The position numbers were made by a program, and so were the translations under genes. Positions 56,879 to 64,000 of a DNA stretch of 64,000 nt are shown here, in pieces. The stretch is from assembly GCF_900116065.1 (NCBI RefSeq), contig NZ_FOZV01000002.1, positions 186,001 through 250,000 of the forward strand. Reading direction: 5' to 3'. Numbering within the stretch: position 1 is the first letter of the stretch; every line of letters starts with the position of its first letter. The stretch is from Brevundimonas viscosa. Its GTDB lineage: Bacteria; Pseudomonadota; Alphaproteobacteria; Caulobacterales; Caulobacteraceae. A model generated the notes under the pieces. It was not told where the DNA came from. It made no database searches and was given only the letters and a program-made list of their open reading frames with translations.

Positions 56879-56893
56879 GCCAGCCTCGTGCCA
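56879..56893 (-). promoter_or_regulatory. Sigma-54 promoter of flgI
   Basis: On the minus strand TGGCAC-GAGGC-TGGC, matching TGGCAC-N5-TTGC with one mismatch and exact GG/GC spacing. The GC doublet of the -12 element is about 40 bp before the flgI ATG. In Caulobacter the basal-body outer genes use sigma-54 with FlbD, and FliX controls FlbD. Confidence 0.75.
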
Positions 56894-57024
56894 GAGAAAA
56901 AGTCTAAGGAAAACAGCAAAAGGGCGGCGTGGAGGCCAGGCTCCGGGGGCAAGTTTTGCCGGGGTGTTAACCAAACGGTGACCGGGACGGCGCGAAGGTC
57001 CGGCATGTTCTGGAGTCGCCGCGC

Positions 57025-57450
57025 ATGAAGGTCACCGGTCCCACCGGCTCCTCCGCGAGCCAGCCCTCCCGCGCCGGCAAGGCGCCGGGCGGGTTCTCGC
57101 TGGGCGGCGCGGCCCCTGCGGCGGCGACGGGGGCGGCGGCGGCCGCCGCTCCGCTCGCGGGCGTGGCGGGCGTTTCGGCCTTGATGGCGCTGCAGGGCGT
57201 CGAGGACGCGACCGAGCGGCGACGGCGGGCGATCCGCCGGGGCGGCAGCCTGCTGGACCGGCTGGATGAGCTGAAACTGGCGCTGCTCTCGGGCGCGGCG
57301 GGCGACGGCGCGCTCGAGCGGCTGTCGCGGGCGTTGCGCGAGGAGCGGCCGGTGGACGCCGATCCCGGCCTGAACGGTCTGCTCGAACAGATCGACCTGC
57401 GCGCTGCGGTTGAGCTCGCCAAGGCCGATCTTCGCCGCAACGCAGCATAA
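57025..57450 (+). CDS. fliX: Flagellar assembly regulator FliX
   Basis: A 141-residue protein that in Caulobacter couples early basal-body assembly to the sigma-54 activator FlbD. The N-terminal 40-60 residues are Ala/Gly-rich; a helical core follows (ALMALQGVEDATERRRRAIR, LLDRLDELKLALLSGAAGDG, LNGLLEQIDLRAAVELAKAD). ATG 57025 is 185 bp from divergent flgI. A TTAAC half-site (56967) may be a degenerate CtrA box. Confidence 0.92.
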   Translation: MKVTGPTGSSASQPSRAGKAPGGFSLGGAAPAAATGAAAAAAPLAGVAGVSALMALQGVEDATERRRRAIRRGGSLLDRLDELKLALLSGAAGDGALERLSRALREERPVDADPGLNGLLEQIDLRAAVELAKADLRRNAA

Positions 57451-57540
57451 ATCGGCGAAATCGTTCAAAAATCCGTGCGGCTGCCGCTGCGGGTGATGAA
57501 GAAATGTCACGGTCGACGTTAACGGACGCCCGCGGCCGGT

Positions 57541-57558
57541 AACGCTCGCGCGAGCGTT
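57541..57558. other. Perfect 18-bp palindrome between fliX and dksA
   Basis: AACGCTCGCGCGAGCGTT, self-complementary over its whole length, 51 bp before the dksA start region. Could be an operator or a short hairpin; no T-run follows. Confidence 0.4.
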
Positions 57559-57608
57559 GTTGCCGCGACTCCCCGACCTGCCTATACGCATCGTGCGCCA
57601 GAGGGGGC

Positions 57609-58058
57609 GTGATTGAGAGCGTGAGTGCGATGAACGCATTGGCGTCAGTTGTGGAACCGAACACCTACCGTCCCAGCGACGACGAGCCGTTCATGAACGA
57701 GCGGCAGCTGGCCTATTTCAAGGCCAAGCTCCTGGAGTGGAAGGAGGACATCCTTCGCGAGTCCAAGGGCACGGTGATCAACCTCAAGGCCGAGACCGAG
57801 AACCATCCGGACCTCGTCGACCGCGCCTCTTCGGAATCGGACCGGGCCCTGGAGCTCCGCACCCGGGACCGCCAGCGCAAGCTGATCGCCAAGATCGACG
57901 AGGCGCTGCGCCGCATCGAGGACGGATCCTACGGCTACTGCGAGGAAACCGGCGAGCCGATCAGCCTCGGCCGCCTCGAGGCCCGCCCGACCGCCACCCT
58001 GTCGGTCGAGGCCCAGGAACGCCACGAACGCCGCGAGCGGGTGCACCGGGACGACTGA
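57609..58058 (+). CDS. dksA: RNA polymerase-binding transcription factor DksA
   Basis: A 149-residue coiled-coil protein that enters the RNA polymerase secondary channel and works with ppGpp. The coiled-coil arm (about 28-100: FMNERQLAYFKAKLLEWKED, VDRASSESDRALELRTRDRQ) and C-terminal globular part GSYGYCEETGEPISLGRLEA are seen. Only one of the four zinc Cys remains, as in other alphaproteobacterial DksA forms, so it is zinc-free. Start GTG 57609 or ATG 57630. The stop directly precedes the vapC remnant on the other strand. Confidence 0.94.
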   Translation: MIESVSAMNALASVVEPNTYRPSDDEPFMNERQLAYFKAKLLEWKEDILRESKGTVINLKAETENHPDLVDRASSESDRALELRTRDRQRKLIAKIDEALRRIEDGSYGYCEETGEPISLGRLEARPTATLSVEAQERHERRERVHRDD

Positions 58059-58456
58059 TCAAGCCTGGAAGGCGGATCTGACGTCCGTGAGGGGAAAGTC
58101 GGCGCCCTTGAAGAGCAGGGGGGGGCATCCACCTGCCTGGCCAAGGCATAGGCGAAACAGTCGCCAAGGTTCAGCCTTGCAGGCGTCCGCTTCCCGAATC
58201 GCGCCTCAGCGCCGCTGGCCAGTCTCGCGCTGGTCTCGGAGGCCGGAAAGATTGTGATGTGCAGTTCCGTCAGGAGGCGGTCGAGGCGGACCACACCTGC
58301 ATCGCCGTGGTGGCTGCGGAGCTTGGTCGCCGCCTCCCAATAGCCGACCGGGGACAAGAACGCTTCATCCGCTCGAAGCAGCAGGTCACGCATCGGCGGT
58401 CCCTCCGGCTCATCCAGCAGGATGGCCAGGAGCGCGGAAGCGTCCACGGCGATCAT
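58059..58456 (-). pseudogene. vapC: VapC-type PIN toxin, frameshifted at a G8 run
   Basis: The N-terminal part is a clear VapC ribonuclease: MIAVDASALLAILLDEPE (first Asp), YWEAATKL and RLNLGDCFAYALARQ (later acidic residues). After ...ARQVDAPP the frame shifts at eight C on the coding strand (plus-strand G8, 58118-58125). Adding one base would restore LLFKGADFPLTDVRSAFQA and a stop at 58059, the normal VapC ending. As read, the frame continues to 57935 inside dksA with no family similarity. Either a true inactivation, a slippage-switchable gene, or a homopolymer sequencing error. ATG 58456 overlaps the vapB stop by 4 bp. Confidence 0.85.
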
Positions 58457-58716
58457 CTGGGCAGGCCATCTTCGTCGTAGAGGTCGTCATCTGTAAGCAG
58501 CGGACCGACGACCGGGAGGCTGTTGAACTCGCGGACGATTTCCTCGACCGCCCGTCTACGACGCGCGATGTCCGCTTCTCGGGCCGCGGTCAGCCGCTCG
58601 TCACGCTCCCGCACCATCTCATCGACTAGTTCGGTGATCGACTTCCCCTCAAGGGCCGCCAACCGACGAAGCCTCTCGACCGTGTCGGCCTTCCGGATTT
58701 GCACGGGAGCGTTCAT
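58453..58716 (-). CDS. vapB: VapB-family antitoxin
   Basis: An 87-residue protein with a PSK-type N-terminal DNA-binding segment (VQIRKADTVERLRRLAALEG, then KSITELVDEMVRERDERL) and a Glu/Arg helical tail ending in LTDDDLYDEDGLP, the toxin-blocking part. ATG 58716 is chosen; 58755 adds non-conserved residues. Paired with the frameshifted vapC downstream. Confidence 0.85.
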   Translation of the reverse strand: MNAPVQIRKADTVERLRRLAALEGKSITELVDEMVRERDERLTAAREADIARRRRAVEEIVREFNSLPVVGPLLTDDDLYDEDGLPR

Positions 58717-58763
58717 GACGGCCGACAATCTATCATGACGACCGCTCCAGCCCAAGCCGCGCC

Positions 58764-58770
58764 TTGACTT
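58764..58770 (+). promoter_or_regulatory. Possible -35 element of gltX
   Basis: GCCTTGACTTGCCGG 57 bp before the gltX start, almost identical to the stretch before aspS (GCCTTGACTTTCCGG). No clear -10. Confidence 0.3.
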
Positions 58771-58820
58771 GCCGGTCCCGGGGCGCGACCTGTCGCGCCC
58801 TCGCGTCTGAAGGTCCCTGC

Positions 58821-60155
58821 ATGTCCGTCAAGGTTCGTTTCGCCCCGTCGCCGACGGGGAAGCTGCACGTCGGCAACGTCCGCACCGCGCTGGTGAACTG
58901 GCTGTTCGCCAAGGGGCAGGGCGGACAGTTCGTGCTGCGCATCGACGACACCGACCTGGCCCGCTCCACCGTCGAGTTCGAGCAGGGCATCGAGCTGGAC
59001 CTGCGCTGGCTGGGGCTGGATTGGGACGAGCGGCACAACCAGTCCAAGCGGTTCGACCGCTACGAGGCCGCGGCCGAGCGCCTCAAGGCCATGGGTCGGC
59101 TGTACGCCTGCTACGAAACCGCCGAGGAGCTGGACCGCCGCCGCAAGGTGCAGCTGTCGCGGGGTCTGCCGCCGATCTACGACCGCGCGGCGCTGAACCT
59201 GACCGACGCTGAAAAGGCGGCCTACGAAGCGGAGGGGCGGCGGCCGCACTGGCGCTTCAGGCTGGACGGCAAACGCGTCGCCTGGGAAGACCTGGCGCGC
59301 GGCCACGCCGAGGTCGACACGGCCTCGATGTCGGATCCGGTGCTGATCCGCGAGGACGGCCTGTTCCTCTACACCCTGCCGTCCGTCGTCGACGACATCG
59401 AGATGGACATCACCCACGTGATCCGAGGCGAGGACCACGTCACCAACACCGGCGCCCAGATCGAGATTTTCGAGGCGCTGGGCGGGCCGGTTCCGGCCTT
59501 CGCCCACATGCCGCTGCTGGTCGGCGCCGACGGCCAGGCCCTGTCGAAACGGCTGGGATCGCTGTCGATCTCCGAAATGCGCGACCAGGGCTATGAACCG
59601 ATCGCCATCACCAGCCATCTCGGCCGCATCGGCACCTCCGACCCGCTGGAGGTGGCGGAGTCGGTGCAGGCGCTGGGGCAGAGCTTCGCCTTCTCGAAGA
59701 TGGGGCGGTCTCCGGCCCGCTACGACACCGCCGACCTTGACCGGCTGAACGCCCAGGCGCTGCACGCCATGGACTACGCCGTCGCGAAGCCGCGGCTTGA
59801 GAAATACGACGCCGATCTGGGCGAGGCTTTCTGGAACGCGGTGCGGCCGAATCTGCAGAAGTTCGCCGACGTCGTCGACATGGCGCGGATCGTGCGCGGG
59901 CCGGTGGCGCCTGTCATCGAGGATGCGGCGTTCGCGGAGGCGGCGCTGAAGGTGTTGCCGGAGACGGTTGACGAGAACCTGTGGCCGACCTGGACGGCGG
60001 CGGTGAAGGAGGCCACCGGGGCCAAGGGCAAGGCCCTGTTCATGCCGCTGCGCCTGATCCTGACCGGCCAGTCGCATGGCCCCGACATGGCCGCTGTCGC
60101 CCCGATGATCGGTCGCGAGCGGATCGTGAGGCGGCTCAGGGGCGAATCGGCCTGA
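58821..60155 (+). CDS. gltX: Glutamyl-tRNA synthetase
   Basis: A 444-residue class I synthetase. The HIGH-type motif is in FAPSPTGKLHVGNVRTALVN, with LRIDDTDLARSTVEFEQGI and the KMSKS-like QALSKRLGSLS. The anticodon-binding helical domain follows from about 290. Alphaproteobacteria often carry two gltX genes; whether this is the discriminating copy cannot be told. With gatCAB it can supply Gln-tRNA by transamidation. ATG 58821 is preferred over 58764. Confidence 0.95.
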   Translation: MSVKVRFAPSPTGKLHVGNVRTALVNWLFAKGQGGQFVLRIDDTDLARSTVEFEQGIELDLRWLGLDWDERHNQSKRFDRYEAAAERLKAMGRLYACYETAEELDRRRKVQLSRGLPPIYDRAALNLTDAEKAAYEAEGRRPHWRFRLDGKRVAWEDLARGHAEVDTASMSDPVLIREDGLFLYTLPSVVDDIEMDITHVIRGEDHVTNTGAQIEIFEALGGPVPAFAHMPLLVGADGQALSKRLGSLSISEMRDQGYEPIAITSHLGRIGTSDPLEVAESVQALGQSFAFSKMGRSPARYDTADLDRLNAQALHAMDYAVAKPRLEKYDADLGEAFWNAVRPNLQKFADVVDMARIVRGPVAPVIEDAAFAEAALKVLPETVDENLWPTWTAAVKEATGAKGKALFMPLRLILTGQSHGPDMAAVAPMIGRERIVRRLRGESA

Positions 60156-60176
60156 GGCGACGGGACCTTCGGGCGC

Positions 60177-60211
60177 AAAAAAAGGGGCCGCCCCGGCTGG
60201 AGCGGCCCCTT
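60177..60211 (-). terminator. Rho-independent terminator of the small secreted protein gene
   Basis: Arms AAGGGGCCGC (60182-60191) and GCGGCCCCTT (60202-60211). On the minus strand the stem is followed by a run of T (plus-strand A-run 60177-60183), so it ends the gene at 60230-60520. It may also stop gltX. Confidence 0.88.
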
Positions 60212-60229
60212 ATGTTGCGACGCGGCCGA

Positions 60230-60520
60230 TCAGGCGTTGCAGGCGGCCACTTCCTCGGCGGTGAGGGCGACCCCCTTGTAGGTGAAGGCGGACACCTGGC
60301 CGAAGCGCGCGACGACGCGGCGGCAGGCGCGCACGGCGGTCTGGCTGGCGCCGCCGGTGGCGGTGCAGGTCGCGCCCTCGCAGCGCCAGGCGGCGCCGTC
60401 GATGATGGTGCGGCCGGCCGGAGCCTTGGAGGCGTCGGCGAGCGTGGCGCTCGACACGTTCGACTGGGCGAGAGCAGGGGCGGCGGCGAACAGGGCCGCG
60501 GCGACGATGAGGGCGCGCAT
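60230..60520 (-). CDS. Small secreted protein (CC_3452-like)
   Basis: A 96-residue protein with a signal peptide (MRALIVAAALFAAAPALAQ) and a conserved core APAGRTIIDGAAWRCEGATC, then TATGG and ACRRVVARFG, YKGVALTAEEVAACNA. Four Cys suggest two disulfides in the periplasm. It resembles a family named after a Caulobacter protein, from memory and uncertain. Function unknown. Confidence 0.75.
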   Translation of the reverse strand: MRALIVAAALFAAAPALAQSNVSSATLADASKAPAGRTIIDGAAWRCEGATCTATGGASQTAVRACRRVVARFGQVSAFTYKGVALTAEEVAACNA

Positions 60521-60630
60521 GGGGAGGTCTCCGTGCCTCGGGCGTGAGCCCTTGGCGGCTGTGGACGTTGCTTCGAACTCGAATCCGCCCGCCGCCCGGG
60601 TGGGCGACGATGCGACTGAACAACGATTAC

Positions 60631-61227
60631 TTATCGCTGATCATGTTTCAAGTGAGGCATGTCGTCCGCCCGTTGCATCAGGGCGACGGCTTCCTCGACG
60701 GTGGCGACCACGCTCCACGCCTGACGGAAGCTCTCCGGCGTCATGCCCTCGGCGATGCTATGTTCGAGCACAGCGAGAAGCGAATCCCAGAAGCCGTTGA
60801 TGTTGAGGAAGATCACCGGCTTCCCGTGGAGGTCCAGCCGCTTCCACGACAGCACCTCGATGACTTCTTCCAGCGTGCCGACGCCGCCGGGGGCGACCAC
60901 GAAGGCGTCAGACTGGTCGTACATGATGGTCTTGCGCTCGTGCATCGAGGTCACGACCAGGGTCTCGACCTCGTCGTAGAGGCGTTCGCGGCTGCGCAGG
61001 AAGCCGGGCATCACGCCCAGCACCCGGCCGCCCGCCTCATGAGCGGCCCGGGCCGACGCCCCCATGAGCCCCACCCCGCCGCCGCCGTACACCAGCCGCC
61101 AGCCGGCTTGCGCGGTCTGCTCGCCGAACCGGCGCGCGGCGGCCGTGTAGATCGGGTCCGACCGGTCGGACGAGCCGCAGAAGAGGCAGACGGACTTTCC
61201 GTCGAACGGCTGGATGGCGGGCGGCAT
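60631..61227 (-). CDS. LOG-family protein (cytokinin riboside 5'-monophosphate phosphoribohydrolase-like)
   Basis: A 198-residue Rossmann-fold protein. KSVCLFCGSSDRSDPIY, LVYGGGGVGLMGASARAA and MHERKTIMYDQSDAFVV, then the diagnostic PGGVGTLEE, define the LOG family, which removes ribose 5'-phosphate from AMP-type nucleotides. ATG 61227 is chosen; reading is open to 61527 in a non-conserved stretch. Divergent from the next gene. Confidence 0.92.
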   Translation of the reverse strand: MPPAIQPFDGKSVCLFCGSSDRSDPIYTAAARRFGEQTAQAGWRLVYGGGGVGLMGASARAAHEAGGRVLGVMPGFLRSRERLYDEVETLVVTSMHERKTIMYDQSDAFVVAPGGVGTLEEVIEVLSWKRLDLHGKPVIFLNINGFWDSLLAVLEHSIAEGMTPESFRQAWSVVATVEEAVALMQRADDMPHLKHDQR

Positions 61228-61309
61228 GGGGCCTCGGCTAGGGTGTGGGAGACAGGACGCGGTCGCGCGCGCTATCCGGGGCGACACTCCTAGCGGTCTG
61301 AGAGACGGG

Positions 61310-62065
61310 ATGAAACGGGCCAGGTTGGCGAAGATCGCCTTTGCGGGCGGGCTGCTTCTGGAAGCGGTCGCGTGTTCGGGGCCTCCCGGCCGCCCGACGA
61401 CTGAAGGCGCGCCCCCGGAAGACGGCGGCTGGACCCGCACGCCTGCGATTCTGGCCATCCGCCGGGCCGAAGGGGGACTGGTGGTGACCGGCCGCGCCGA
61501 GCCGGGCGGGCGGGTGGTGCTGCGCAACTCCGCCGGGGCGGCCTACGCCGCGGCGGCGGACGCCGCGGGGGCTTTCGAGATCCGCATCGCCGCCCCCGAG
61601 GCGGCGCTGCTGCTCCGGCCGGAAATCCAGGTCGGCCAGGATGCGGCGGAATCGCCGGACCGGCTGCTGATCCTCGATGGAGGCCGGGGGCCGGTCGCGG
61701 TGCTTGCGGTGGGACGGCCGGCGATCCGCCTGGATGCGGCGCCCGCGCTGGGGGCGGTCGACAGCGACGGCCAGTCGGCGTTGGTTTCTGGGCGGATGAC
61801 CGGGGAACAGCCCGTCACCGTCGTGGCGGGCGGAGCGGCGAGGCGGGTGCAGCCGGGGCCGGGCGGGCGCTGGAGCCTGCTGGCTCCCGCGGGCGCCGGA
61901 GAGACGATCCAGGTGAATGGCCGCGACTTCGCCTGGCCCGGACCGGGCGACGAGGCGCCCGGCGACCTGCAGGTGGAGCGGATCGCCGGCGGCTGGCGGG
62001 TGGGCTGGACCGGGCCGGGCGCCGCGCGGCAGTGGACCTGGCTGCCCGTCGACTCCGGATCATGA
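61310..62065 (+). CDS. Putative lipoprotein with Ig-like domain
   Basis: A 251-residue exported protein. The signal ends AVACSGPPG, a weak lipobox. A bacterial Ig-like domain follows (about 50-105: GGLVVTGRAEPGGRVVLRNS, AADAAGAFEIRIAAPE), then a second beta-rich part. Surface or periplasmic location is inferred. No enzyme motif. ATG 61310 gives the clean signal; a terminator lies 80 bp after the stop. Confidence 0.65.
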   Translation: MKRARLAKIAFAGGLLLEAVACSGPPGRPTTEGAPPEDGGWTRTPAILAIRRAEGGLVVTGRAEPGGRVVLRNSAGAAYAAAADAAGAFEIRIAAPEAALLLRPEIQVGQDAAESPDRLLILDGGRGPVAVLAVGRPAIRLDAAPALGAVDSDGQSALVSGRMTGEQPVTVVAGGAARRVQPGPGGRWSLLAPAGAGETIQVNGRDFAWPGPGDEAPGDLQVERIAGGWRVGWTGPGAARQWTWLPVDSGS

Positions 62066-62144
62066 TTTACGGGCTGTTAACCAATTCGGCCCAACCACGG
62101 ATCGTCTTCCTTCTTCGGGGACACCCACCATCACCGAACTTTCC

Positions 62145-62172
62145 AGCCCGACGTTCGCGTCGGGCTTTTTTC
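62145..62172 (+). terminator. Rho-independent terminator
   Basis: AGCCCGACG-TTCG-CGTCGGGCT followed by TTTTTCTT. A strong stem with a UUCG tetraloop. Ends the lipoprotein gene transcript. Confidence 0.9.
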
Positions 62173-62253
62173 TTGTCCGGGGCAGGGGGAGCCGCGCGCG
62201 CGCCAGGTCGACGGCTTGCGCCGCCCGGGTGCGGACGATGAGGGGGGACCGAG

Positions 62254-62328
62254 TGGCTCCGCGGGTAGGATTCGAACCTACGACCAGCCGATTAACAGTC
62301 GGCTGCTCTACCACTGAGCTACCGCGGA
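62254..62328 (-). tRNA. tRNA-Asn (GTT)
   Basis: 75 nt including an encoded CCA. Acceptor stem TCCGCGG / CCGCGGA, D-arm TAGCTCAGTGGTAGAGCA, anticodon arm GCCGACT-GTTAATCGGC with anticodon GTT, T-arm GGTTCGAATCC, discriminator G. Fits the indirect Asn route if the organism uses GatCAB on Asp-tRNA(Asn). Confidence 0.96.
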
Positions 62329-62399
62329 ACAGGTTTCGCTCGGGAAGGCGGGCGCTATAGCAGCGCGAGTCAGCGTCGCGCAACGGGAAATATCCGAAC

Positions 62400-63203
62400 G
62401 TGAACATCATCCGCATCGAGGCTCCCGACGACCCGCGCACAGCCGCCTTCCGCGACATACGCGAGCGCGACCTCACCGGCCGGGAAGGTCAGTTCATCGC
62501 CGAAGGCGAGGTGGTGTTGCGCCAGCTGGTCTCGGCGGCGTCGCGCTGTCGCCCGGCGGCCGTCCTGCTGGCGGAGAACCGGCTCGGCGGACTGGCTGAC
62601 GTGCTGGCCCTGTCGCCGCCCGCCATGCCGGTCTACGTGGCCCCGCAGGCGGTGCTCGACGGGATTGCGGGATTCCACTTGCACCGCGGCATACTGGCGC
62701 TCGGCCGGAAGCCGGACGTCGCCGCCTTGCCCGACGTCCTCGCGGGCCTGCCTCGAACGGCGCTGGTCGTGCTCGCGTGCGGCATCGGCAATCACGACAA
62801 CATCGGCGGCATCTTCCGCAACGCGGCCGCCTTCGGTGCGGACGCCGTGCTGCTGGACCGGCAGTGCTGCGACCCCTTCTACCGCAAGGCCATCCGCGTC
62901 TCCGTCGGCGCGGTGTTGCGCACCCCGATGGTGGTCGGACTGGATGCGACGGCGGCCGTGGAGGCGCTGAAGGCGGCGGGCTTCGCGGTGCTGGCGATGA
63001 CACCGTCGGCGGAGCTGACCCTGGACGCGGTTCCGCCTGCGGCTCGAATCGCCGTGGTGCTCGGGGCCGAAGGTCCGGGACTGCCCGCGGACCTGATCGC
63101 CCGCTGCACGCCGGTCGGCATCCGCATGTCCGGCGGCTTCGATTCGCTCAATGTGGGAACGGCGGGGGCGATCGCCCTGCACCATTTCGCCCGACGGGCG
63201 TAA
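62400..63203 (+). CDS. SPOUT (TrmH/SpoU) RNA methyltransferase
   Basis: A 267-residue 2'-O-ribose methyltransferase of the SpoU class. An N-terminal substrate-binding part (EGQFIAEGEVVLRQLVSAAS) precedes the knot domain with motif 1 NHDNIGGIFRNAAAFGADAV, motif 2 VLGAEGPGLP and motif 3 SLNVGTAGAIALHHF. The RNA target (tRNA or 23S rRNA) cannot be deduced. GTG start at 62400. Confidence 0.9.
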   Translation: MNIIRIEAPDDPRTAAFRDIRERDLTGREGQFIAEGEVVLRQLVSAASRCRPAAVLLAENRLGGLADVLALSPPAMPVYVAPQAVLDGIAGFHLHRGILALGRKPDVAALPDVLAGLPRTALVVLACGIGNHDNIGGIFRNAAAFGADAVLLDRQCCDPFYRKAIRVSVGAVLRTPMVVGLDATAAVEALKAAGFAVLAMTPSAELTLDAVPPAARIAVVLGAEGPGLPADLIARCTPVGIRMSGGFDSLNVGTAGAIALHHFARRA

Positions 63204-63294
63204 TCGATCACCAGTTCGCGATTAACCCTTCGTATACCTTGATGAACGGCTCCGCTTGTGGCGTCGTGGCCGGCGTCCGGGGGGAGTGCAGGCC

Positions 63295-63417
63295 ATGTTC
63301 GGCGGAATCTTCGATTTCATTCATCGCAATGCGCGCATGGCGCTGGCGGTCGCCGTGGTCACGGCGGCGGTCGGGGTGGCCGGCGCCGTCGGCTGGATCA
63401 CCGCCCCGGTCTCCTGA
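63295..63417 (+). CDS. Small single-span membrane protein (40 aa)
   Basis: ATG 63295 is preceded by GGGGGGAG about 8 bp upstream. The peptide starts MFGGIFDFIHRNARMALAV and continues with a Val/Ala-rich helix ending WITAPVS. One membrane span, basic before it, so inside-positive. Intact and well placed between trmH-like and tRNA-Cys, but no family recognised. Confidence 0.5.
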   Translation: MFGGIFDFIHRNARMALAVAVVTAAVGVAGAVGWITAPVS

Positions 63418-63456
63418 CCGGGCGGGTGGAAGGTCTGAAGCGGGAGAATCTCGCGA

Positions 63457-63530
63457 TGGAGGCCTGACCGAGAATCGAACTCGGGTGCACGGATTTGCAG
63501 TCCGCTGCGTAACCACTCCGCCATCAGGCC
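63457..63530 (-). tRNA. tRNA-Cys (GCA)
   Basis: 74 nt including CCA. Acceptor GGCCTGA / TCAGGCC, anticodon arm GCGGACT-GCAAATCCGT with anticodon GCA, T-arm GAGTTCGATTCTC, discriminator T. The D-arm TGGCGGAGTGGTTACGC is standard. Confidence 0.95.
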
Positions 63531-63642
63531 GTGGGCCGCGTGAAACGGCCGCGCCATCGCGAGGCGCGTTCGCTATCAGATCGGATTGTCCGCCGCAACG
63601 CGCAGACCTATAAGCGCGCGAGATTTCAGCAGGACAGTTCCC

Positions 63643-64000
63643 ATGGATTACGCCGCGGCCCGCAAACTCATGGTCGACAGCCAGGTGCGGGTGAACGACG
63701 TCACCGACCGCGCCCTGCAGGCGGCGATGCTCGAGGCCCCGCGCGAGCGGCTGCTGCCGGCCGACCGCGCCTTCGCCGCCTACGCCGAGATCGAGCCGGA
63801 GGTCGCGGCCGGCCGCCGGCTGATGCTGCCGCGCGATCTCTCCAAGCTGCTGATGGCCGTGGCGGCCCAGCCCGGCGAGCGGGCGCTGGCCATAGCCGGA
63901 CCCTACGCCGCCGTCGTTCTGGCGCGCATGGGCCTGCAGGCGACCGCCCAGGAAGCCGACGGGGCCGTGTTCGATGTGGCCGGCGCCGGTCTTGCCGATG
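63643..64000 (+). CDS. PCMT-family methyltransferase-like protein (partial, 3' end outside window)
   Basis: 119 residues are visible, starting MDYAAARKLMVDSQVRVNDV and continuing ALQAAMLEAPRERLLPADRA, the typical opening of the second alphaproteobacterial protein-L-isoaspartate methyltransferase paralogue often found just before tolC. The SAM motif region here (ALAIAGPYAAVVLARMG) lacks the GxGSGY of active Pcm, so catalysis is doubtful. It runs off the right edge. Confidence 0.85.
   Translation, partial: MDYAAARKLMVDSQVRVNDVTDRALQAAMLEAPRERLLPADRAFAAYAEIEPEVAAGRRLMLPRDLSKLLMAVAAQPGERALAIAGPYAAVVLARMGLQATAQEADGAVFDVAGAGLAD

Noticed and set aside
56967..56981. Full CtrA box (TTAA-N7-TTAA) before fliX
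   Set aside because: Only one half, TTAAC, is intact; the second half reads GTGA. Kept as a weak half-site in the fliX entry only.
53453..57639. Long minus-strand frame spanning flgJ, flgI and fliX
   Set aside because: Only the flgJ part (55453-55731) is protein-like; the rest is out of frame with flgI and antisense to fliX.

Overview
This 64 kb window is chromosomal DNA of roughly 70% GC from an alphaproteobacterium of the order Caulobacterales (Caulobacter, Brevundimonas or Phenylobacterium-like; the genus cannot be fixed from the sequence alone). The assignment rests on mipZ next to panC, the regulator HdaA, the flagellar genes fliX, flbY and flgI with their Caulobacter arrangement, a complex I NDUFA12 subunit, an alphaproteobacterial SOS box before uvrA and CcrM-type GANTC sites before mipZ. 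Nearly all of it is core genome, densely coding on both strands. There are no rRNA genes, CRISPR arrays, prophages or insertion sequences with transposase.

Layout. 0-11 kb: panC (cut by the left edge), a SPOR lipoprotein, mipZ and a J-domain protein face a long leftward block of topA, dprA, plsY, a dihydroorotase-like pseudoenzyme, pyrB, an AEC transporter and ruvX. 11-18 kb: a lipoprotein, gatCAB, hdaA and aspS. 18-26 kb: two pentapeptide-repeat secreted proteins, a large degenerate relative of class II ribonucleotide reductase, NDUFA12, a DUF2155 protein, aat, accC-accB and aroQ. 26.05-28.15 kb: a visibly lower-GC accessory insert with a small mercury-type locus (merR, merT, GDCCVxC protein, no merA) and two unknown genes. 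28-33 kb: thiS, folE, an ECF sigma factor, a sulfatase, a DUF4142 protein, a cupredoxin and thiG. 33-39 kb: serS with an unusual insertion, a lipoprotein, then the surE-pcm-nlpD order known from gammaproteobacteria. 39-45 kb: yajC-secD-secF and membrane or redox proteins. 45-55 kb: trmFO, two related membrane proteins, uvrA, a ParE-type toxin-antitoxin pair, a truncated haemoglobin and an ABC-F ATPase. 55-58 kb: flbY, flgJ-like, flgI and divergent fliX, then dksA and a vapBC pair whose toxin is frameshifted. 58-64 kb: gltX, small secreted proteins, a LOG protein, tRNA-Asn, a SPOUT methyltransferase, tRNA-Cys and the start of a PCMT-family gene.

How the genes work together. gatCAB, aspS, gltX and tRNA-Asn are compatible with the transamidation route to Asn-tRNA and/or Gln-tRNA. 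pyrB sits with a dihydroorotase homologue that has lost its metal ligands, as in ATCase complexes with a structural PyrC' partner. accB/accC start fatty-acid synthesis and plsY feeds phospholipid synthesis. yajC-secDF and the LytM protein serve the envelope.

The strongest unexpected signals are: (1) an apparent ECF sigma regulon, with the same two-part promoter GGGAACC-N16-ATC(C/G)AA before folE, the sigma gene and the DUF4142-cupredoxin pair; (2) an 807-residue protein that seems to be a catalytically dead NrdJ paralogue; (3) a seryl-tRNA synthetase with a lower-GC insertion of about 75 residues just before its serine-binding TxE motif; (4) a vapC gene broken at a run of eight G; and (5) a textbook MerR operator with a 19-bp spacer in the accessory insert. 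Family identifications come from motif recognition; no database search was run.
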